64,000 nt of DNA from Nocardia anaemiae NBRC 100462 (GTDB lineage: Bacteria; Actinomycetota; Actinomycetes; Mycobacteriales; Mycobacteriaceae): the NCBI RefSeq assembly GCF_001612725.1, contig NZ_BDAZ01000006.1, positions 45,551 to 109,550 of the forward strand, in the 5' to 3' direction. Each line of letters opens with the position of its first letter. Position 1 is the first letter of the stretch. Under the pieces are notes generated by a model. That model made no database searches. It saw only the letters and a program-made list of their open reading frames with translations, and was not told the origin of the DNA. A program made the position numbers and the translations under genes. Below are positions 41,601 to 50,744 of the stretch, in pieces.

Positions 41601-43134
41601 GGCCGAGGCCGCGCAACACCTGGACCGCGGCGGGTCGACGGCGTATTTGCCGTTCCGGTCGGGTCGCCCGTTCTCGGCATCCGTGTGCGGCGAACAGTTG
41701 TCGGTGAAAGGGGCACCGGAGGTGGTGCTCGCGGCATGCGCGGACGCCGATGACGAGGTACAGCGGCAGGTACGCAAGATGGCCGCCGAAGGGCTGCGGG
41801 TAATTGCCGTTGCCACCCGGCAGCTTTCGGCATCGCGGGCACAATCGGTACGTGACGAGGCCGACTTCTTCGCCGAATTGTCCAGCGGTGGACTGCGGTT
41901 CGTCGGATTGCTCGGCCTATCGGACACACCACGCGCGGACGCGACCGAGGTACTGGCCGAGTTGGCCGACCGCGGCATCGGGGTGCGACTGATCACCGGT
42001 GACCACCCCATAACGGCCACCGCGATCGCCGCCGAAGTTGGCATGCCCCTCGACGACGATCAGGTGATCGACGGGCCGGAATGGGAGTCGCTGTCTCGGC
42101 GCGAACAGGAGCAGGCGGTGCAGAGCCGACGGGTGTTCGCCCGGATGTCACCCGAGCACAAGGTGCAGATCGTCGAGACAATCCAGCGGCTGGGTCACGT
42201 GTGCGCGATGGTCGGTGACGGCTCCAACGACGCGGCGGCAATCCGCACCGCGACCGTCGGCATCGGCGTCGTAGCGCGTGGCAGCGAACCCGCCCGCGGC
42301 GCGGCGGACGTCATGCTGCTGGACGGACGGATCCGTTCGCTGTTGGACGCCATCGATGAGGGCCGCCAACTGTGGCGGCGGGTGCAGGCGGCGGTAGCCG
42401 TGCTGCTCGGGGGCAATGCGGGCGAGGTGGCTTTCGCGATCGCTGGTACTGCACTCACCGGCCGGACGCCGCTGAATACTCGCCAATTGCTGCTGGTCAA
42501 TATCCTCACCGATGCGCTGCCAGCCGCCGCCCTCGCGGTCAGCCCGCCGAGTGCCGCGCTGCGATATTCCGGCCGGGGGCCCGACCGGGCCGCGTTGTGG
42601 CGGACGGTGGCGGTGCGCGGTGCGACGACCGCCTCCGCCGCGATGAGCGCATGGGTGTTGGCCAGATTGACCGGACGACGGCGGCGCGCGTCGACGGTCG
42701 CGCTGGTGGCGTTGGTCGCGACACAATTGGGACAGACGCTCATCGACTCGCACAGCCCGCTGGTGGTAGGCACCGCGGTCGGCTCACTGTTGGCGCTCGG
42801 CGCGCTGATCAGCACGCCGGGAGTTAGCCAAGTGCTCGGCAGCACGCCGCTCGGTCCGGTCGGCTGGTTCCAGGCATTGTCGACCGCCGCCGTCGCGACC
42901 GCCGTCGCAGCCGTAGCTCCGCGTCTGTTCACCTCGGGCGGTCGGCCACGCGTTGATCAGTCGACGATCTCGATGACGCCCAAGCGCCACAGCACCGCAT
43001 ACAACTCGCGCAACGGCACGGTCAGCACCTGCGTCAACGCGCCTGTCAACGGCTCCGAGCCGACACCTGCAGCAGTTCTCATCACACCATCCACCGTGCG
43101 GAACCCAGGCGTCGCATTCGCGAAGACAACATGA
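38656..43134 (+). CDS. ctpI: Giant P-type ATPase, CtpI/CtpH family
   Basis: This is 1492 residues from GTG 38656. The C-terminal two thirds form a P-type ATPase: LTGESLPV (actuator), PEGLPL in a membrane segment, FDKTGT with phosphorylated Asp932, KGAPE (nucleotide binding), TGDHPITA and GDGSNDAAA. The N-terminal 500 residues resemble a decayed half: an HMA-like fold near 70-130, and VFDPRAL where DKTGT would stand. This doubled plan is typical of mycobacterial CtpH/CtpI, about 1500-1630 residues. The transported cation is not established for the family (Mg2+ or Ca2+ have been proposed). It is flanked by small membrane proteins in the same unit. The stop overlaps an ATG (ATGA at 43131), but a better start for the next gene lies at 43149. 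Confidence 0.9.
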   Translation: MDLSRLVRTSVALPLRALGAGVRSTVVVTAAGVELATSPVRTMASDRVVGAITEAATELLGGKPSRRRWCGDNRCWIEVHGLSEREPDDDVGSAVLAALRAHRGVRSATLNYPLSRVIVEVDETTTVDELCDVVTAAENRHPDSGHPPVDLPADGIVLACSMVAAAMNTAGIGVALAGRVVGLRRLPTSLNAIVALVDYQPRLRRAVEQRLGTNAADTAIALATAAIYTLTQLPASLGVDLFIHLSKAAETRAAATIWQRREPGFAPHATCIDRVRPGDRPMPLPPGPVERHGDRSGLVQAAAAPAIGLITADLAAAATAVTVGAPKATRTSRESFAATLARGLAERHGVLPLRPRVFRRLDRVDAVVFDPRALCCDELRVARIRDVPEHERTAVWQWAQDQLDCGAWQPGWQPVARAVTGSGSAVLVRYAHHPLASAVLGEVRRSGAEAVSVDVDTLDDLRPSFDDLDPVHDSVDEALTSAVHRLQREGRTVAVVSRSAAQALADADVAIGVTAGGPPPWHADVLVDDLDSVWRIVHALPAARQASERGVEIATGASLLGALLMIPGVRSRGLAPVTAGAAAGAWTGYRLASRALRVPPPPAASVHEWHAMSVDQVRRVLPPPQSDRARKLSRLASTARPARSVIDPVRRAVSDFAVAMRDELSDPLIPVLAVGSAASAVLGSPVDAILVGSVLAGNAVLAATQRIRAERLLRHLLAAQDPPARKVVGADRYTTVHAVDLRPGDVIEVRPGEVVPADARLIQALDMEVDESSLTGESLPVAKQVEATPAAPVAERACMLFATTTVVAGTAVAIVTAVGQQTQAGGAAAAPHTDGSAAGLQTQLKDLTNKAWPFSLVGGGLVTALGLLRRTGLRQAVSSGVAVSVAAVPEGLPLVATLAQQASARRLTRAGALVRSPRSVEALGRVDVVCFDKTGTLSENRLRVTRVHAASGWSDDDVLVHAVRATPLVNGEPHEHATDRAVAEAAQHLDRGGSTAYLPFRSGRPFSASVCGEQLSVKGAPEVVLAACADADDEVQRQVRKMAAEGLRVIAVATRQLSASRAQSVRDEADFFAELSSGGLRFVGLLGLSDTPRADATEVLAELADRGIGVRLITGDHPITATAIAAEVGMPLDDDQVIDGPEWESLSRREQEQAVQSRRVFARMSPEHKVQIVETIQRLGHVCAMVGDGSNDAAAIRTATVGIGVVARGSEPARGAADVMLLDGRIRSLLDAIDEGRQLWRRVQAAVAVLLGGNAGEVAFAIAGTALTGRTPLNTRQLLLVNILTDALPAAALAVSPPSAALRYSGRGPDRAALWRTVAVRGATTASAAMSAWVLARLTGRRRRASTVALVALVATQLGQTLIDSHSPLVVGTAVGSLLALGALISTPGVSQVLGSTPLGPVGWFQALSTAAVATAVAAVAPRLFTSGGRPRVDQSTISMTPKRHSTAYNSRNGTVSTCVNAPVNGSEPTPAAVLITPSTVRNPGVAFAKTT

Positions 43135-43148
43135 CCGGGAGGCAACAA

Positions 43149-43415
43149 ATGGCCGAAAATTCGCCGACAAGCCACGGAAACGCCGTGGATCGGGTGCTTG
43201 CGGCGCAGGGTTTCGCGGTGGACCTGCCGGTGATCGGCCGAGTCCGCCTCCCTCGGCCCGAGCACCTGGCCTACTACGGTGCGCTCAGCGCGCTGGCCGC
43301 GGCCGAGATCATCGAATGGCCCGTCGCGGTTGCCCTCGCGGCCGGTCATTGGCTGGTGCAGGATCAGCACAACCGCGTCGCCCACGAAATCGGCGAAGCC
43401 CTCGAAGACGCTTAG
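43149..43415 (+). CDS. Small hydrophobic protein downstream of CtpI
   Basis: This is 88 residues from ATG 43149, chosen for GGGAGG six bases upstream; an earlier ATG at 43131 overlaps the CtpI stop. It has a central hydrophobic region (HLAYYGALSALAAAEIIEW and PVAVALAAGHWLV) that could form one or two membrane helices, and an acidic tail. Its tight placement after CtpI and its short hydrophobic match to the 142-residue protein before CtpI point to a role with the pump. No known family was recognised. Confidence 0.65.
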   Translation: MAENSPTSHGNAVDRVLAAQGFAVDLPVIGRVRLPRPEHLAYYGALSALAAAEIIEWPVAVALAAGHWLVQDQHNRVAHEIGEALEDA

Positions 43416-43467
43416 ATCAGCCAGCGTGCGCGGTGATCGGTCGGATCGTGCATCGGTGATGCGTGGT

Positions 43468-43730
43468 TCAGGTTTTCGCGCGCACTTCGACGCAGCATTC
43501 GCCGTCGCGTGGGGCGAGTACCGCGTGCACCCTGTCGGTGCCCAGACCGGTGAGCATGCCCGAGCAGAAGCCATGGTTGAGACCGCACACCAAGTCGGGG
43601 GCGGTGGTTGCCAGCGGGTGGAACGGGCAGTTGCGCAGTCGCACACAGTTCGCGGCTTCGCGGCTGGGTTCGAAGCCGGTGCCCGGCGAGCATGCCTGCA
43701 TCATGCTGCTGGCGCGCTCGGCATCGGGGG
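43468..43730 (-). pseudogene. C-terminal remnant of a predicted transcriptional regulator (COG2345-like)
   Basis: The reverse strand reads DAERASSMMQA, then VRLRNCPFHPLA, LVCGLNHGF and a final GECCVEVRA. This is the C-terminal signature (RNCPFH, VCGxN, CC) of winged-helix regulators related to ArsR/DeoR, which are normally 200-240 residues. The upstream part is gone: an in-frame stop lies near 43750 and no DNA-binding domain is found. The Cys/His pattern may have bound a metal or cluster in the intact protein. The ATG at 43704 would allow only a 78-residue piece. Confidence 0.7.
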
Positions 43731-43769
43731 AAGCTAGCCCGTGTCACGCCCCGTGATCCTCCTCAACAG

Positions 43770-44822
43770 TCAGTCGCTGAGGTGGTATGTCGCGAAGATG
43801 CCTTTGTGGTCGCTGCCCCACCGTGCTGGCGTGGCGAGGAAATTGTCCTGGCTTGGTTCCTGCAGTCGGGTACCGCGCACGATGGACCCGCGGGGGCCGA
43901 TGATGCCGACGGCAGACAGCCGCAGCGCGGCGCCATGAGCGAAGATGTAGTCGACGCGGTCGCGTTCGTCGGCCTCAGGTGCCCAGGCGAGCTCGGAGAC
44001 ATCCACATCGACGTTGTCCGAGGGCCAGGTCAGCCCGGGATGGGTGACCGGGTCCGGATACATCGATCGATAGGCGTCGATAAAACCGGCTTCTCGTAGA
44101 CGTCGAGTGGTCTCCCATGCCAGCACCACGCCGTTGTGGTCGAACAACTTCGCCGTGGCGGGAGTCCAATCCAGTAGGGACGGCTCGTTCAGGTCGCCAC
44201 CCATGATGACCGAAGACCCGTCGGCGATCTCGGCTTTCGCGTCGGCGAGAAAGTCGCTGATGACCTCGGGGCGACCCGAGGCCGCGTTGATGCGCTGGAT
44301 CGCGGCGGGGTCGGTCACTGGGCCGTGCGGCAGCATGTTCCATTCGTGCTCGGCGAATTCCCCCGGCGCCGGAACCCCGGGCCCGTACCCTCGGGGCAGG
44401 TTGCAGGCATACCAGCGATACTCCAGATGCGCGGAGTAGGCGGTGAGGCGCTTTCCGTCGATGTTCAACCGCGCCTTGACCATCCATCGCAGATCGGCGC
44501 TGTCCTCGACCGGAAACACCGACAGAATTCCGGTGTCGTGCGAGGGGACGGCGTTGAACTCGTGCCCCCGCCGCGCCAGTTCGGCCGCGACGGTTGTGGT
44601 CGCTTCGGTTGCCTCCGAGAGCAGCACGATCGAGGCCTGTGTCGAGATAATGAGATCGGTGATCAGCTGAGTACCATTGGAGACTTTGCTGCCGCTGTGC
44701 CACGTATTCAGTGCAAGCACCCTGATCTCGCGTGTAGCGGATGCGGCGGAGGAAATCTCCGAACGAGCCTCCAGCGCCCCGCTCGCCCTCGCCGCCCCCA
44801 AGTCATCGTCGCTTCGCCTCAT
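43770..44822 (-). CDS. Endonuclease/exonuclease/phosphatase (EEP) family hydrolase
   Basis: This is 350 residues from ATG 44822. The fold landmarks are ALNTWH near residue 38, SEATE (metal Glu), HLEYR, GGDLNEPS (Asp/Asn pair), DRVDYIF and a C-terminal SDHKGIFATYHL. These give the Mg2+-dependent phosphoesterase active site of the DNase I superfamily. Members cleave phosphodiesters or phosphomonoesters in nucleic acids, lipids or inositol phosphates, and the substrate cannot be read here. There is no clear signal peptide; the first 30 residues are polar. It is transcribed leftwards, alone, with the regulator remnant just downstream. Confidence 0.87.
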   Translation of the reverse strand: MRRSDDDLGAARASGALEARSEISSAASATREIRVLALNTWHSGSKVSNGTQLITDLIISTQASIVLLSEATEATTTVAAELARRGHEFNAVPSHDTGILSVFPVEDSADLRWMVKARLNIDGKRLTAYSAHLEYRWYACNLPRGYGPGVPAPGEFAEHEWNMLPHGPVTDPAAIQRINAASGRPEVISDFLADAKAEIADGSSVIMGGDLNEPSLLDWTPATAKLFDHNGVVLAWETTRRLREAGFIDAYRSMYPDPVTHPGLTWPSDNVDVDVSELAWAPEADERDRVDYIFAHGAALRLSAVGIIGPRGSIVRGTRLQEPSQDNFLATPARWGSDHKGIFATYHLSD

Positions 44823-44972
44823 CAACCCATCATGGCCTCCATCTACAGGCCAACGATTGCGAGCGGTGTTTCGACGCCGTGGTCGGCGGTCGACAGTGCC
44901 GCCTGTCGCGCTATCGGGGACAGCGTGATCTTCACCCCACTGAAGCCGAAATGATTTGGCGTATAGATAATT

Positions 44973-45950
44973 TCACTGAAAACCCGCTTTCGGTTCAGCA
45001 TCGGGGTCGTGCGGATCTTGCGCGGCCAGCTCCTGCCACACCACGTCCGCGGCGCGGAACACCTGACAGTCGGAGTGCACGTGCAGCGTCGACCCAAGAT
45101 TGGCCCCTAGGGCTTCGAAGGCGCACGCCTTGTACTCGACTTCGGTGAATTCCCCTGGCACGAAAAAGATCCCGGTGCGGGTGTCGGTGTCCACCGCGAT
45201 CAGATACCGCAGGTACGCGCCGGTAACCGGCTCGAGGTTCTGCCCCGCCGCGATCCGCGGCGCCAGCACCCGCCTGCAGGTTGCGTACCGCTCGGTGAAC
45301 ACGTACTCCTGCGCGCCGGGCAAATCGAAGTGATAGGTGCGCTTGCCGGGGCCATCGACGCGGTCGTGGTGGTCGGTCAGGACCCATCCGTTGCCCGACC
45401 CCAGCTCCGTAGCGGTCCAACGCGCGTCGCGACTGCGGTATATCGCCGCGGCAAGCCACAACACAAGTGCGCAATGGTGCGGGAATGCCCCCTCGGCAAG
45501 TATGCGTCGGCGCGCACGTCCCAGCGCGCCGAACAACAATGCAGCACCGGCGAATCCAGTTCTGGCATCAGGGTCCATGACGAGAACTCGGGCATGGTCG
45601 CGGGCCAGGATCCACTGCTCGGCGTCGGACGGTTCGGTGACCGCGCAGGCCTCGGCGGCGACGAGCGCGGCGACCGCCTCACCCAACGGTGCGGCGGGCG
45701 CGCCGGAGAGAATCTCGTCGATGTCGGCGGGCACCTGCCGTATCCCCCACACCAGCGCGGCCCAGTAGATCTGGCGCTGGGCGAGGATATCTCCGCTGGT
45801 GAGCTCACCGGCCAGGCTCCACATGAGCGCGGTGGTCTCGGCCGGAGAGTGTGCGGCGGACGGGTCGTAGAAGACGGCGACAGCCTGCTCACGCAGCTGC
45901 CCGACCAGGTCGCGGCGGGCGGCGAAAGCGGCGGTGACGGATTCAGTCAT
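44973..45950 (-). CDS. Unknown cytoplasmic protein
   Basis: This is about 325 residues from ATG 45950. ATG 45980 and longer in-frame openings exist, but no start has a ribosome site, so it may be leaderless. No signal peptide or membrane helix is seen. The N-terminal half is Ala-rich and helical, with a motif around VWGIRQVPADIDEIL. The C-terminal half is mixed alpha/beta, with His/Asp/Tyr-rich strands such as LTDHHDRVDGPGKRTYHFD. I do not recognise a family. Codon use is normal for the genome and the frame is long and clean, so it is a real gene. Confidence 0.62.
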   Translation of the reverse strand: MTESVTAAFAARRDLVGQLREQAVAVFYDPSAAHSPAETTALMWSLAGELTSGDILAQRQIYWAALVWGIRQVPADIDEILSGAPAAPLGEAVAALVAAEACAVTEPSDAEQWILARDHARVLVMDPDARTGFAGAALLFGALGRARRRILAEGAFPHHCALVLWLAAAIYRSRDARWTATELGSGNGWVLTDHHDRVDGPGKRTYHFDLPGAQEYVFTERYATCRRVLAPRIAAGQNLEPVTGAYLRYLIAVDTDTRTGIFFVPGEFTEVEYKACAFEALGANLGSTLHVHSDCQVFRAADVVWQELAAQDPHDPDAEPKAGFQ

Positions 45951-46650
45951 GAGGAGACGGCGGCCTCTTCCTGCTCGCATCGGAATCAGTTGTGTAGCTG
46001 CGTTTTTCGTGTTCGACTGAGTCAGCCGGGTCTGACTACAGGATGAAGTGTCAGAGCAGCCGGGGTTCACATCAATCCAGGCGGCCATCGTGATGGGCTC
46101 GCCGAATCCCGAGCAGCCGAGTCTCGCGGCACCGCCCGGCCACCGATAAGTACCGCCCACTGCGCCGCACCCCCTGTCGCAATTGCCTCTCCCCCAACGC
46201 ATTCCGTATAGAATTTACCCTGATGCATCCTCGCCGACGCGAGGAGACGTGCCTGCGCCAGGTGATTGCGGCAACCGCTCTATCCAGCGCCGGTGCCAGA
46301 CTGGCCGACACCGGCCGCATCACCCTCGCGAGGCTGGGCCTACTGTCCTCGTAAATAACACCACAGCAATTGCGGCGGAGTGGTAGTCAGCGCCGGATGG
46401 ACTCTGGCACAAAGCTTTTGGGCCCTGCGCTGACATAGTCGCTACGCCCGTCTGACAGCAGATCACTGTCTCACCATCGGCGTCCGCCCCGGCCATCCGC
46501 GCGGTCACGCTGGACTCCAGCACGATCTTCGCTACCGCGTTGGTCCGCATGTATGGAACTCGCAAGAATGCATGGCGTGCCATTCGTAACCCTGGATGCC
46601 TGCCCGTCGGCTGGGTGTTGGACCGGCTGAGAGCGACGTGGACCAGTACT
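45951..46650. other. 700-base gap with no confident gene
   Basis: This stretch separates two leftward genes. A possible 43-residue frame on the plus strand starts at ATG 46223, just after an A/T-rich TATAGAAT, and ends at 46354; it has no ribosome site. A minus-strand frame at 46320-46583 is also open but has poor composition. I see nothing that I would call a gene. Confidence 0.35.
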
Positions 46651-47940
46651 TCAACGACTTCGGTCTGGACTCGGTTGACCCGCTACGCCATTCGCGCCCG
46701 CCTCATCGAACCGTGATCCTTCCACCGCGGCACCGGTATCAGGCGCAGCACCGCTGGTGTCGGGCATGCGAGCGGGTTTGTTGCTACGCCAGGCCATGAT
46801 CGGTTCCACGACGCGCGCGGCGATGGGCCCCAGCACCGCCATCAGCAGCACGTAGGTCGTTGCCATCGCGGCGAACTCGGCCGGGACCGCGCCCGCGGTA
46901 ACCGCCAACCCGGCAATGACGATGGAGAACTCACCGTGCGCGACCAGCGCCGTCCCCGCCCGCGCCCGCCCATAGCGCGACGCCCCGGCACGTTTGGCCG
47001 CCCACCAACCGGTGGCCACCTTCGTCGCTGTCGTCACCACCGCCAGCAGACACGCCCACCCCAGCACGGGGGGAATACTGGCCGGGTCGGTGCTCAACCC
47101 GAACAGCACGAAGAACAACGCCGCGAACAGATCCCGCAACGGCTCGAGCAGCTTGGTGGCATTGTGCGCGGTCGAGTCCGAGATCGCGATACCGAGCAGG
47201 AACGCCCCCACCGCCGCCGACACCTGCACCGCCGAGGCCACACCAGCCACCAGCAACGCCGACCCCAGCAGCTTCAACAGGAGGATCTCCCGATCCGCAC
47301 TGTCGACGACCATCGACACATATTTGCCGTATCGCAGTGCCACCACGAGGACGACGGTGACCGCCGCCAACGCGATCCCCAACGTCTTCAATCCGGCCAC
47401 GAACCCGACACCGGCCAGCACCGCGGTCAACACCGGCAGATACCCGGCCATGACCAGATCCTCGAACACCAGAATCGACAGAATCGTCGGCGTCTCCCGG
47501 TTGCCCAGCCTGCCGAGATCGTTCAATACCTTCGCCACAATGCCCGAGGAGGAGATATAGGTCACTCCGGCCATCGCGACCGCCCCGGTGAAACCCCAGC
47601 CCAAAGCGAGTGCGACCAGCACCCCTGGAGTCGCGTTGAGGACTATGTCCAGCACACCCGCCGCCCAGGACCTGCGCATACCGGTCACCAACTCACTGGC
47701 GCTGTATTCCAGCCCGAGCAGCAGCAACAGCAACACCACACCGATCTCGCTGGCCAAATGGATGAACTCGTCCACCTGGTCCAACTCGACCAACCCGCCG
47801 GTGCCGAAAACCAACCCGCCGATCAGATACAACGGGATCGGCGACAACCCGATCCGCGCCGCGACCCGCCCCAACAAACCCAACCCGAAAAGCACCGCGC
47901 CCAGCTGAATCAACGCGAGCGCGGTCTCGTGAGCCACCAT
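46651..47940 (-). CDS. khtU: K+/H+ antiporter membrane subunit, CPA2 family, KhtU-like
   Basis: This is 429 residues with about twelve hydrophobic segments across residues 5-385. Landmarks of the CPA2 (KefB/KhtU) family are GLGLLGRVAARIGL, a half-helix around TYISSSGIVAKVL, and VFEDL carrying the ion-binding Asp. The last 45 residues are hydrophilic. The protein exchanges K+ (or another monovalent cation) for H+ across the membrane. It starts four bases after the gene for the KhtT-like regulatory subunit, so the two are co-translated as a KhtTU pair. Such pairs respond to pH, nucleotides or electrophile stress. Confidence 0.88.
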   Translation of the reverse strand: MVAHETALALIQLGAVLFGLGLLGRVAARIGLSPIPLYLIGGLVFGTGGLVELDQVDEFIHLASEIGVVLLLLLLGLEYSASELVTGMRRSWAAGVLDIVLNATPGVLVALALGWGFTGAVAMAGVTYISSSGIVAKVLNDLGRLGNRETPTILSILVFEDLVMAGYLPVLTAVLAGVGFVAGLKTLGIALAAVTVVLVVALRYGKYVSMVVDSADREILLLKLLGSALLVAGVASAVQVSAAVGAFLLGIAISDSTAHNATKLLEPLRDLFAALFFVLFGLSTDPASIPPVLGWACLLAVVTTATKVATGWWAAKRAGASRYGRARAGTALVAHGEFSIVIAGLAVTAGAVPAEFAAMATTYVLLMAVLGPIAARVVEPIMAWRSNKPARMPDTSGAAPDTGAAVEGSRFDEAGANGVAGQPSPDRSR

Positions 47941-47944
47941 CGCC

Positions 47945-48427
47945 TCAGCCGTCCGTGAGCACTCTGGTGGCAGCCGCTAGACCGTCGGCGGTGCCGACAA
48001 CAACCAGCACATCACCGGCCGTGAACACGAAGTCCGGCCCGGGCGAGGCGAACGCATGCCCTGCCCGCATCACCGCAACAATGGATGTCTTCGTGCGGGT
48101 ACGCATCTGGGTCTCACCCAACAGCCGCCCGTCATACACCGATCCGCTGCGCACGGTCATCTGCTTGGTCGTGACCCCGTCCAGGTCGCGGTGCTCTTCC
48201 TCCAACTGCGCCACCAACTGCGGGGCACCAAGCAGGTTGGCCAGCAAGGCCGCCTCCCGCGGCGACAACGAGATCTGATCGGTCACATCCGGGTTGTCCG
48301 GTTTGCTGACGATCAAATCGATCGTGCCGTCCCGATGGTCGATCACCCCCACCCGCCGACGAGATCCCCTCAAGGGGAAGTCCTTGCGTACACCGATACC
48401 CGGCAAAGGCGTCACCTCAACATTCAC
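47945..48427 (-). CDS. khtT: KhtT-like regulatory subunit with RCK-C (TrkA-C) domain
   Basis: This is 160 residues from GTG 48427, which gives the family N-terminus VNVEVTPLPGIGVRKDF; a TTG at 48448 is in frame further upstream. The C-terminal half (about 75-158) is an RCK-C domain, with a core near residues 117-125 (MRAGHAFAS) and FTAGDVLVVVGT, that binds a small ligand. KhtT gates the partner antiporter and in Bacillus binds c-di-AMP. It comes first in the unit, directly before KhtU. Regulation by c-di-AMP is family knowledge and was not read from this sequence. Confidence 0.87.
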   Translation of the reverse strand: MNVEVTPLPGIGVRKDFPLRGSRRRVGVIDHRDGTIDLIVSKPDNPDVTDQISLSPREAALLANLLGAPQLVAQLEEEHRDLDGVTTKQMTVRSGSVYDGRLLGETQMRTRTKTSIVAVMRAGHAFASPGPDFVFTAGDVLVVVGTADGLAAATRVLTDG

Positions 48428-49040
48428 CCGACCACCATAACCGGACAAAACGGGCAGGCACTCGGTGTCGGTGACCTCTTCGCGAGCTGGGATGCGGGCT
48501 GGTGCTCGGCTCGATGGCCGATGATCGGTTTACCGAACACCACGGCGGAGGCGCGAGAGGCTGGCACCCGGCCGGGTGGTGCGGGTCCCGGTCAGGCGGG
48601 ACATGGTGTACATGATGACGAGGAGACCAGGCAGATCAGAGTGGGTCGAGGATGGGCCGGAGGTGACACCTTCTTAAGCACTCCGAAAATTCTGTATCCG
48701 TCATTATGGGATTCCGGCAGCCGCCGCGATGGTAAGACCGAAAGCGTTCTCGTGCCCGCACTGCCAATGCTTGGGAGGCGCCCCGGTCATGGCCTGGTCC
48801 GCTTTCCCGCCGAGAAATTCACATGGACCACCGAAGGTAGTGAACGCAAGCGGTACAGCACATTCATGATCCGAATCCCCGCCCCGCCAGCGCCCGGACC
48901 ACCCGCTCTCGATGGCTCTGTCGCAACCACAGACGCTCACGAAATACAGGAGACCTGCTCGGAGGATCGCGAACGAAACCGCCACCCTGGTGATGATCTG
49001 GCCACCTGCGTAGTCGACAACCCTTTGGAAGGAGATGCTC
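48428..49040. promoter_or_regulatory. Divergent intergenic region between KhtT and transaldolase
   Basis: These 613 bases hold no credible gene. An A/T-richer patch lies at 48665-48720 (TTCTTAAGCACTCC and after) and could carry a promoter. The stretch ends with AAGGAG before the transaldolase start. It should hold promoters for both directions. Confidence 0.45.
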
Positions 49041-50150
49041 ATGTCCGACCCGTTGACCGCATTGACCGAGGCTGGGGTGTCGATCTGGCTCGACGACCTC
49101 AGCCGAGAGCGGCTGACCGACGGCGGCCTGGCTCGCCTGGTCGGTGACCAGCATGTGACCGGGGTGACGACCAATCCGGCCATCTTCGCCAAGGCCATCA
49201 CCGGCAGCGACACCTACACCGACCAGATACGACGCTTGGCGCTGCGCCGTGTCGATCTCGACACGGCGTTACGGGAGCTGACCACCTATGACGTGCGCTG
49301 GGCGTGTGATGTGTTGCGCCCGGTCTACGACGCCACCGACGGGGTCGACGGGCGGGTGTCGATCGAGGTCGACCCACGGCTGGCACACGACACCGAACGC
49401 ACCGTCGCCGAAGCCCACGCACTGTGGTGGCTGGTGGACCGGCCCAACCTGTTCGTCAAGATCCCCGCCGCCAAGCAAGGACTACCGGCGATCACCGCGT
49501 GCCTAGCCGAGGGCATCGACATCAACATCACCTTGATGTTCTCGCTGCACCGCTACCGGCAAGTGATCGAGGCATTCCTGGACGGGCTCGAACTCGCCCA
49601 AGCGAACGGCCATGACATCGCGCGAGTCCATTCGGTGGCATCGTTTTTCGTGTCCCGCGTGGACATCGAGGTCGACCAGCGGCTCGACAAGCTCGGCACC
49701 CATCAGGCCGCGGCCCTGCGCGGCGCCGCGGCGATCGCCAACGCGCGGCTGGCGTATCAGCTCTACGAGCAATACCTCGACAGCGAACGCTGGCGGGCGC
49801 TGGCACGCTCGGGCGCACGCCCGCAACGCCCCTTGTGGGCATCGACCGGGGTGAAGGATCCCCGATACGACGACACCCGCTACGTCACCGACCTCGTCGC
49901 GCCCGGCGTGGTCAACACCATGCCCGAAGCCACCCTGCGCGCGGTCGCTGACCACGGCCACATCCCCCGCGACAGCATCCACGGCACCTACCCGCGGTCC
50001 CGGCAGGTGCTCGACGAGCTCGCCGCGCTCGGCATCGACTACGACGACATCGTCACCACCCTGGAAGGCGACGGGGTCGCCAAGTTCGACGCCAGCTGGG
50101 ACCACCTCGCCACTGAGCTGTCGCCCCTTCTGACCGCGTCGCTACGTTGA
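49041..50150 (+). CDS. tal: Transaldolase
   Basis: This is 369 residues from ATG 49041, six bases after AAGGAG; ATG 49035 abuts the ribosome site and is unlikely. Landmarks are SIWLDDLSR at the N-terminus, [17 protein letters not shown] with the Schiff-base Lys, NITLMFS and [12 protein letters not shown]. It transfers a dihydroxyacetone unit between sedoheptulose 7-phosphate and glyceraldehyde 3-phosphate in the pentose phosphate pathway. The length fits the actinobacterial type. It does not sit with transketolase or zwf as the housekeeping copy usually does, so it may be a second, stress-linked copy, which is inferred from its neighbours. Confidence 0.93.
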   Translation: MSDPLTALTEAGVSIWLDDLSRERLTDGGLARLVGDQHVTGVTTNPAIFAKAITGSDTYTDQIRRLALRRVDLDTALRELTTYDVRWACDVLRPVYDATDGVDGRVSIEVDPRLAHDTERTVAEAHALWWLVDRPNLFVKIPAAKQGLPAITACLAEGIDINITLMFSLHRYRQVIEAFLDGLELAQANGHDIARVHSVASFFVSRVDIEVDQRLDKLGTHQAAALRGAAAIANARLAYQLYEQYLDSERWRALARSGARPQRPLWASTGVKDPRYDDTRYVTDLVAPGVVNTMPEATLRAVADHGHIPRDSIHGTYPRSRQVLDELAALGIDYDDIVTTLEGDGVAKFDASWDHLATELSPLLTASLR

Positions 50151-50373
50151 TCGCCACGCCCGCACTCGGTAAGGCAATGATCACCGGCGCCGCGCGGGCC
50201 GGGCGGAAACCGCACAAGCATGCGCGAACGCCCCTTCGCCGAGGTCGCTTCCGCGACGACCCCACCATCAACGCCCTGATCGAGCCCCGCTCACCTGACC
50301 GACCTGGCGGACCACTCGGTACGAACCCAACAGCCGCGACACCCGCACCGACACCGATATGGAGTGCGATCCG

Positions 50374-50658
50374 ATGCCCGAGCACCTCAGCGTCGAACCC
50401 GTGATCGACCACGAATACCGCGTCCGCATCGACGACCACGGCGACACCATAGAGTCCCAATTCGTCGTCGACGCCGACGTCCTCGCAGAACTCGGCTTCG
50501 ACCCCGCCGACGAACAACGTATCGTCGAACACACCGCGCGATTCCTCGCCGACCACCAACCCGTCATCGACTTCCCTACCCTTGTTTACCTCGACGAAGT
50601 CGCCGCCGCCTACCGCGACTACCCCGACGACCTACGCCGCAGACTCGGCATCTACTAA
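50374..50658 (+). CDS. Small acidic protein of unknown function
   Basis: This is 94 residues from ATG 50374, with GGAG nine bases upstream. It is strongly acidic (many Asp/Glu) with a mixed alpha/beta pattern and no membrane segment. The motif IDHEYRVRIDDHGDTIES near the N-terminus and YPDDLRRRLGIY at the C-terminus look like a compact fold. No known family was recognised. It lies between transaldolase and the PucR-type regulator on the same strand and may belong to that transcript. Confidence 0.68.
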   Translation: MPEHLSVEPVIDHEYRVRIDDHGDTIESQFVVDADVLAELGFDPADEQRIVEHTARFLADHQPVIDFPTLVYLDEVAAAYRDYPDDLRRRLGIY

Positions 50659-50744
50659 GAATCCTGCCTACCCCGACTTCTGCGAACTCGAACTCTGCAC
50701 GCCACCGGACCCGCTGCACCGTCGATTCGACACAGGAGCCGCTG

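Noticed and set aside
45951..46202. Longer N-terminus of the unknown protein at 44973-45950
   Set aside because: The extension has poor codon use and reads as non-coding.
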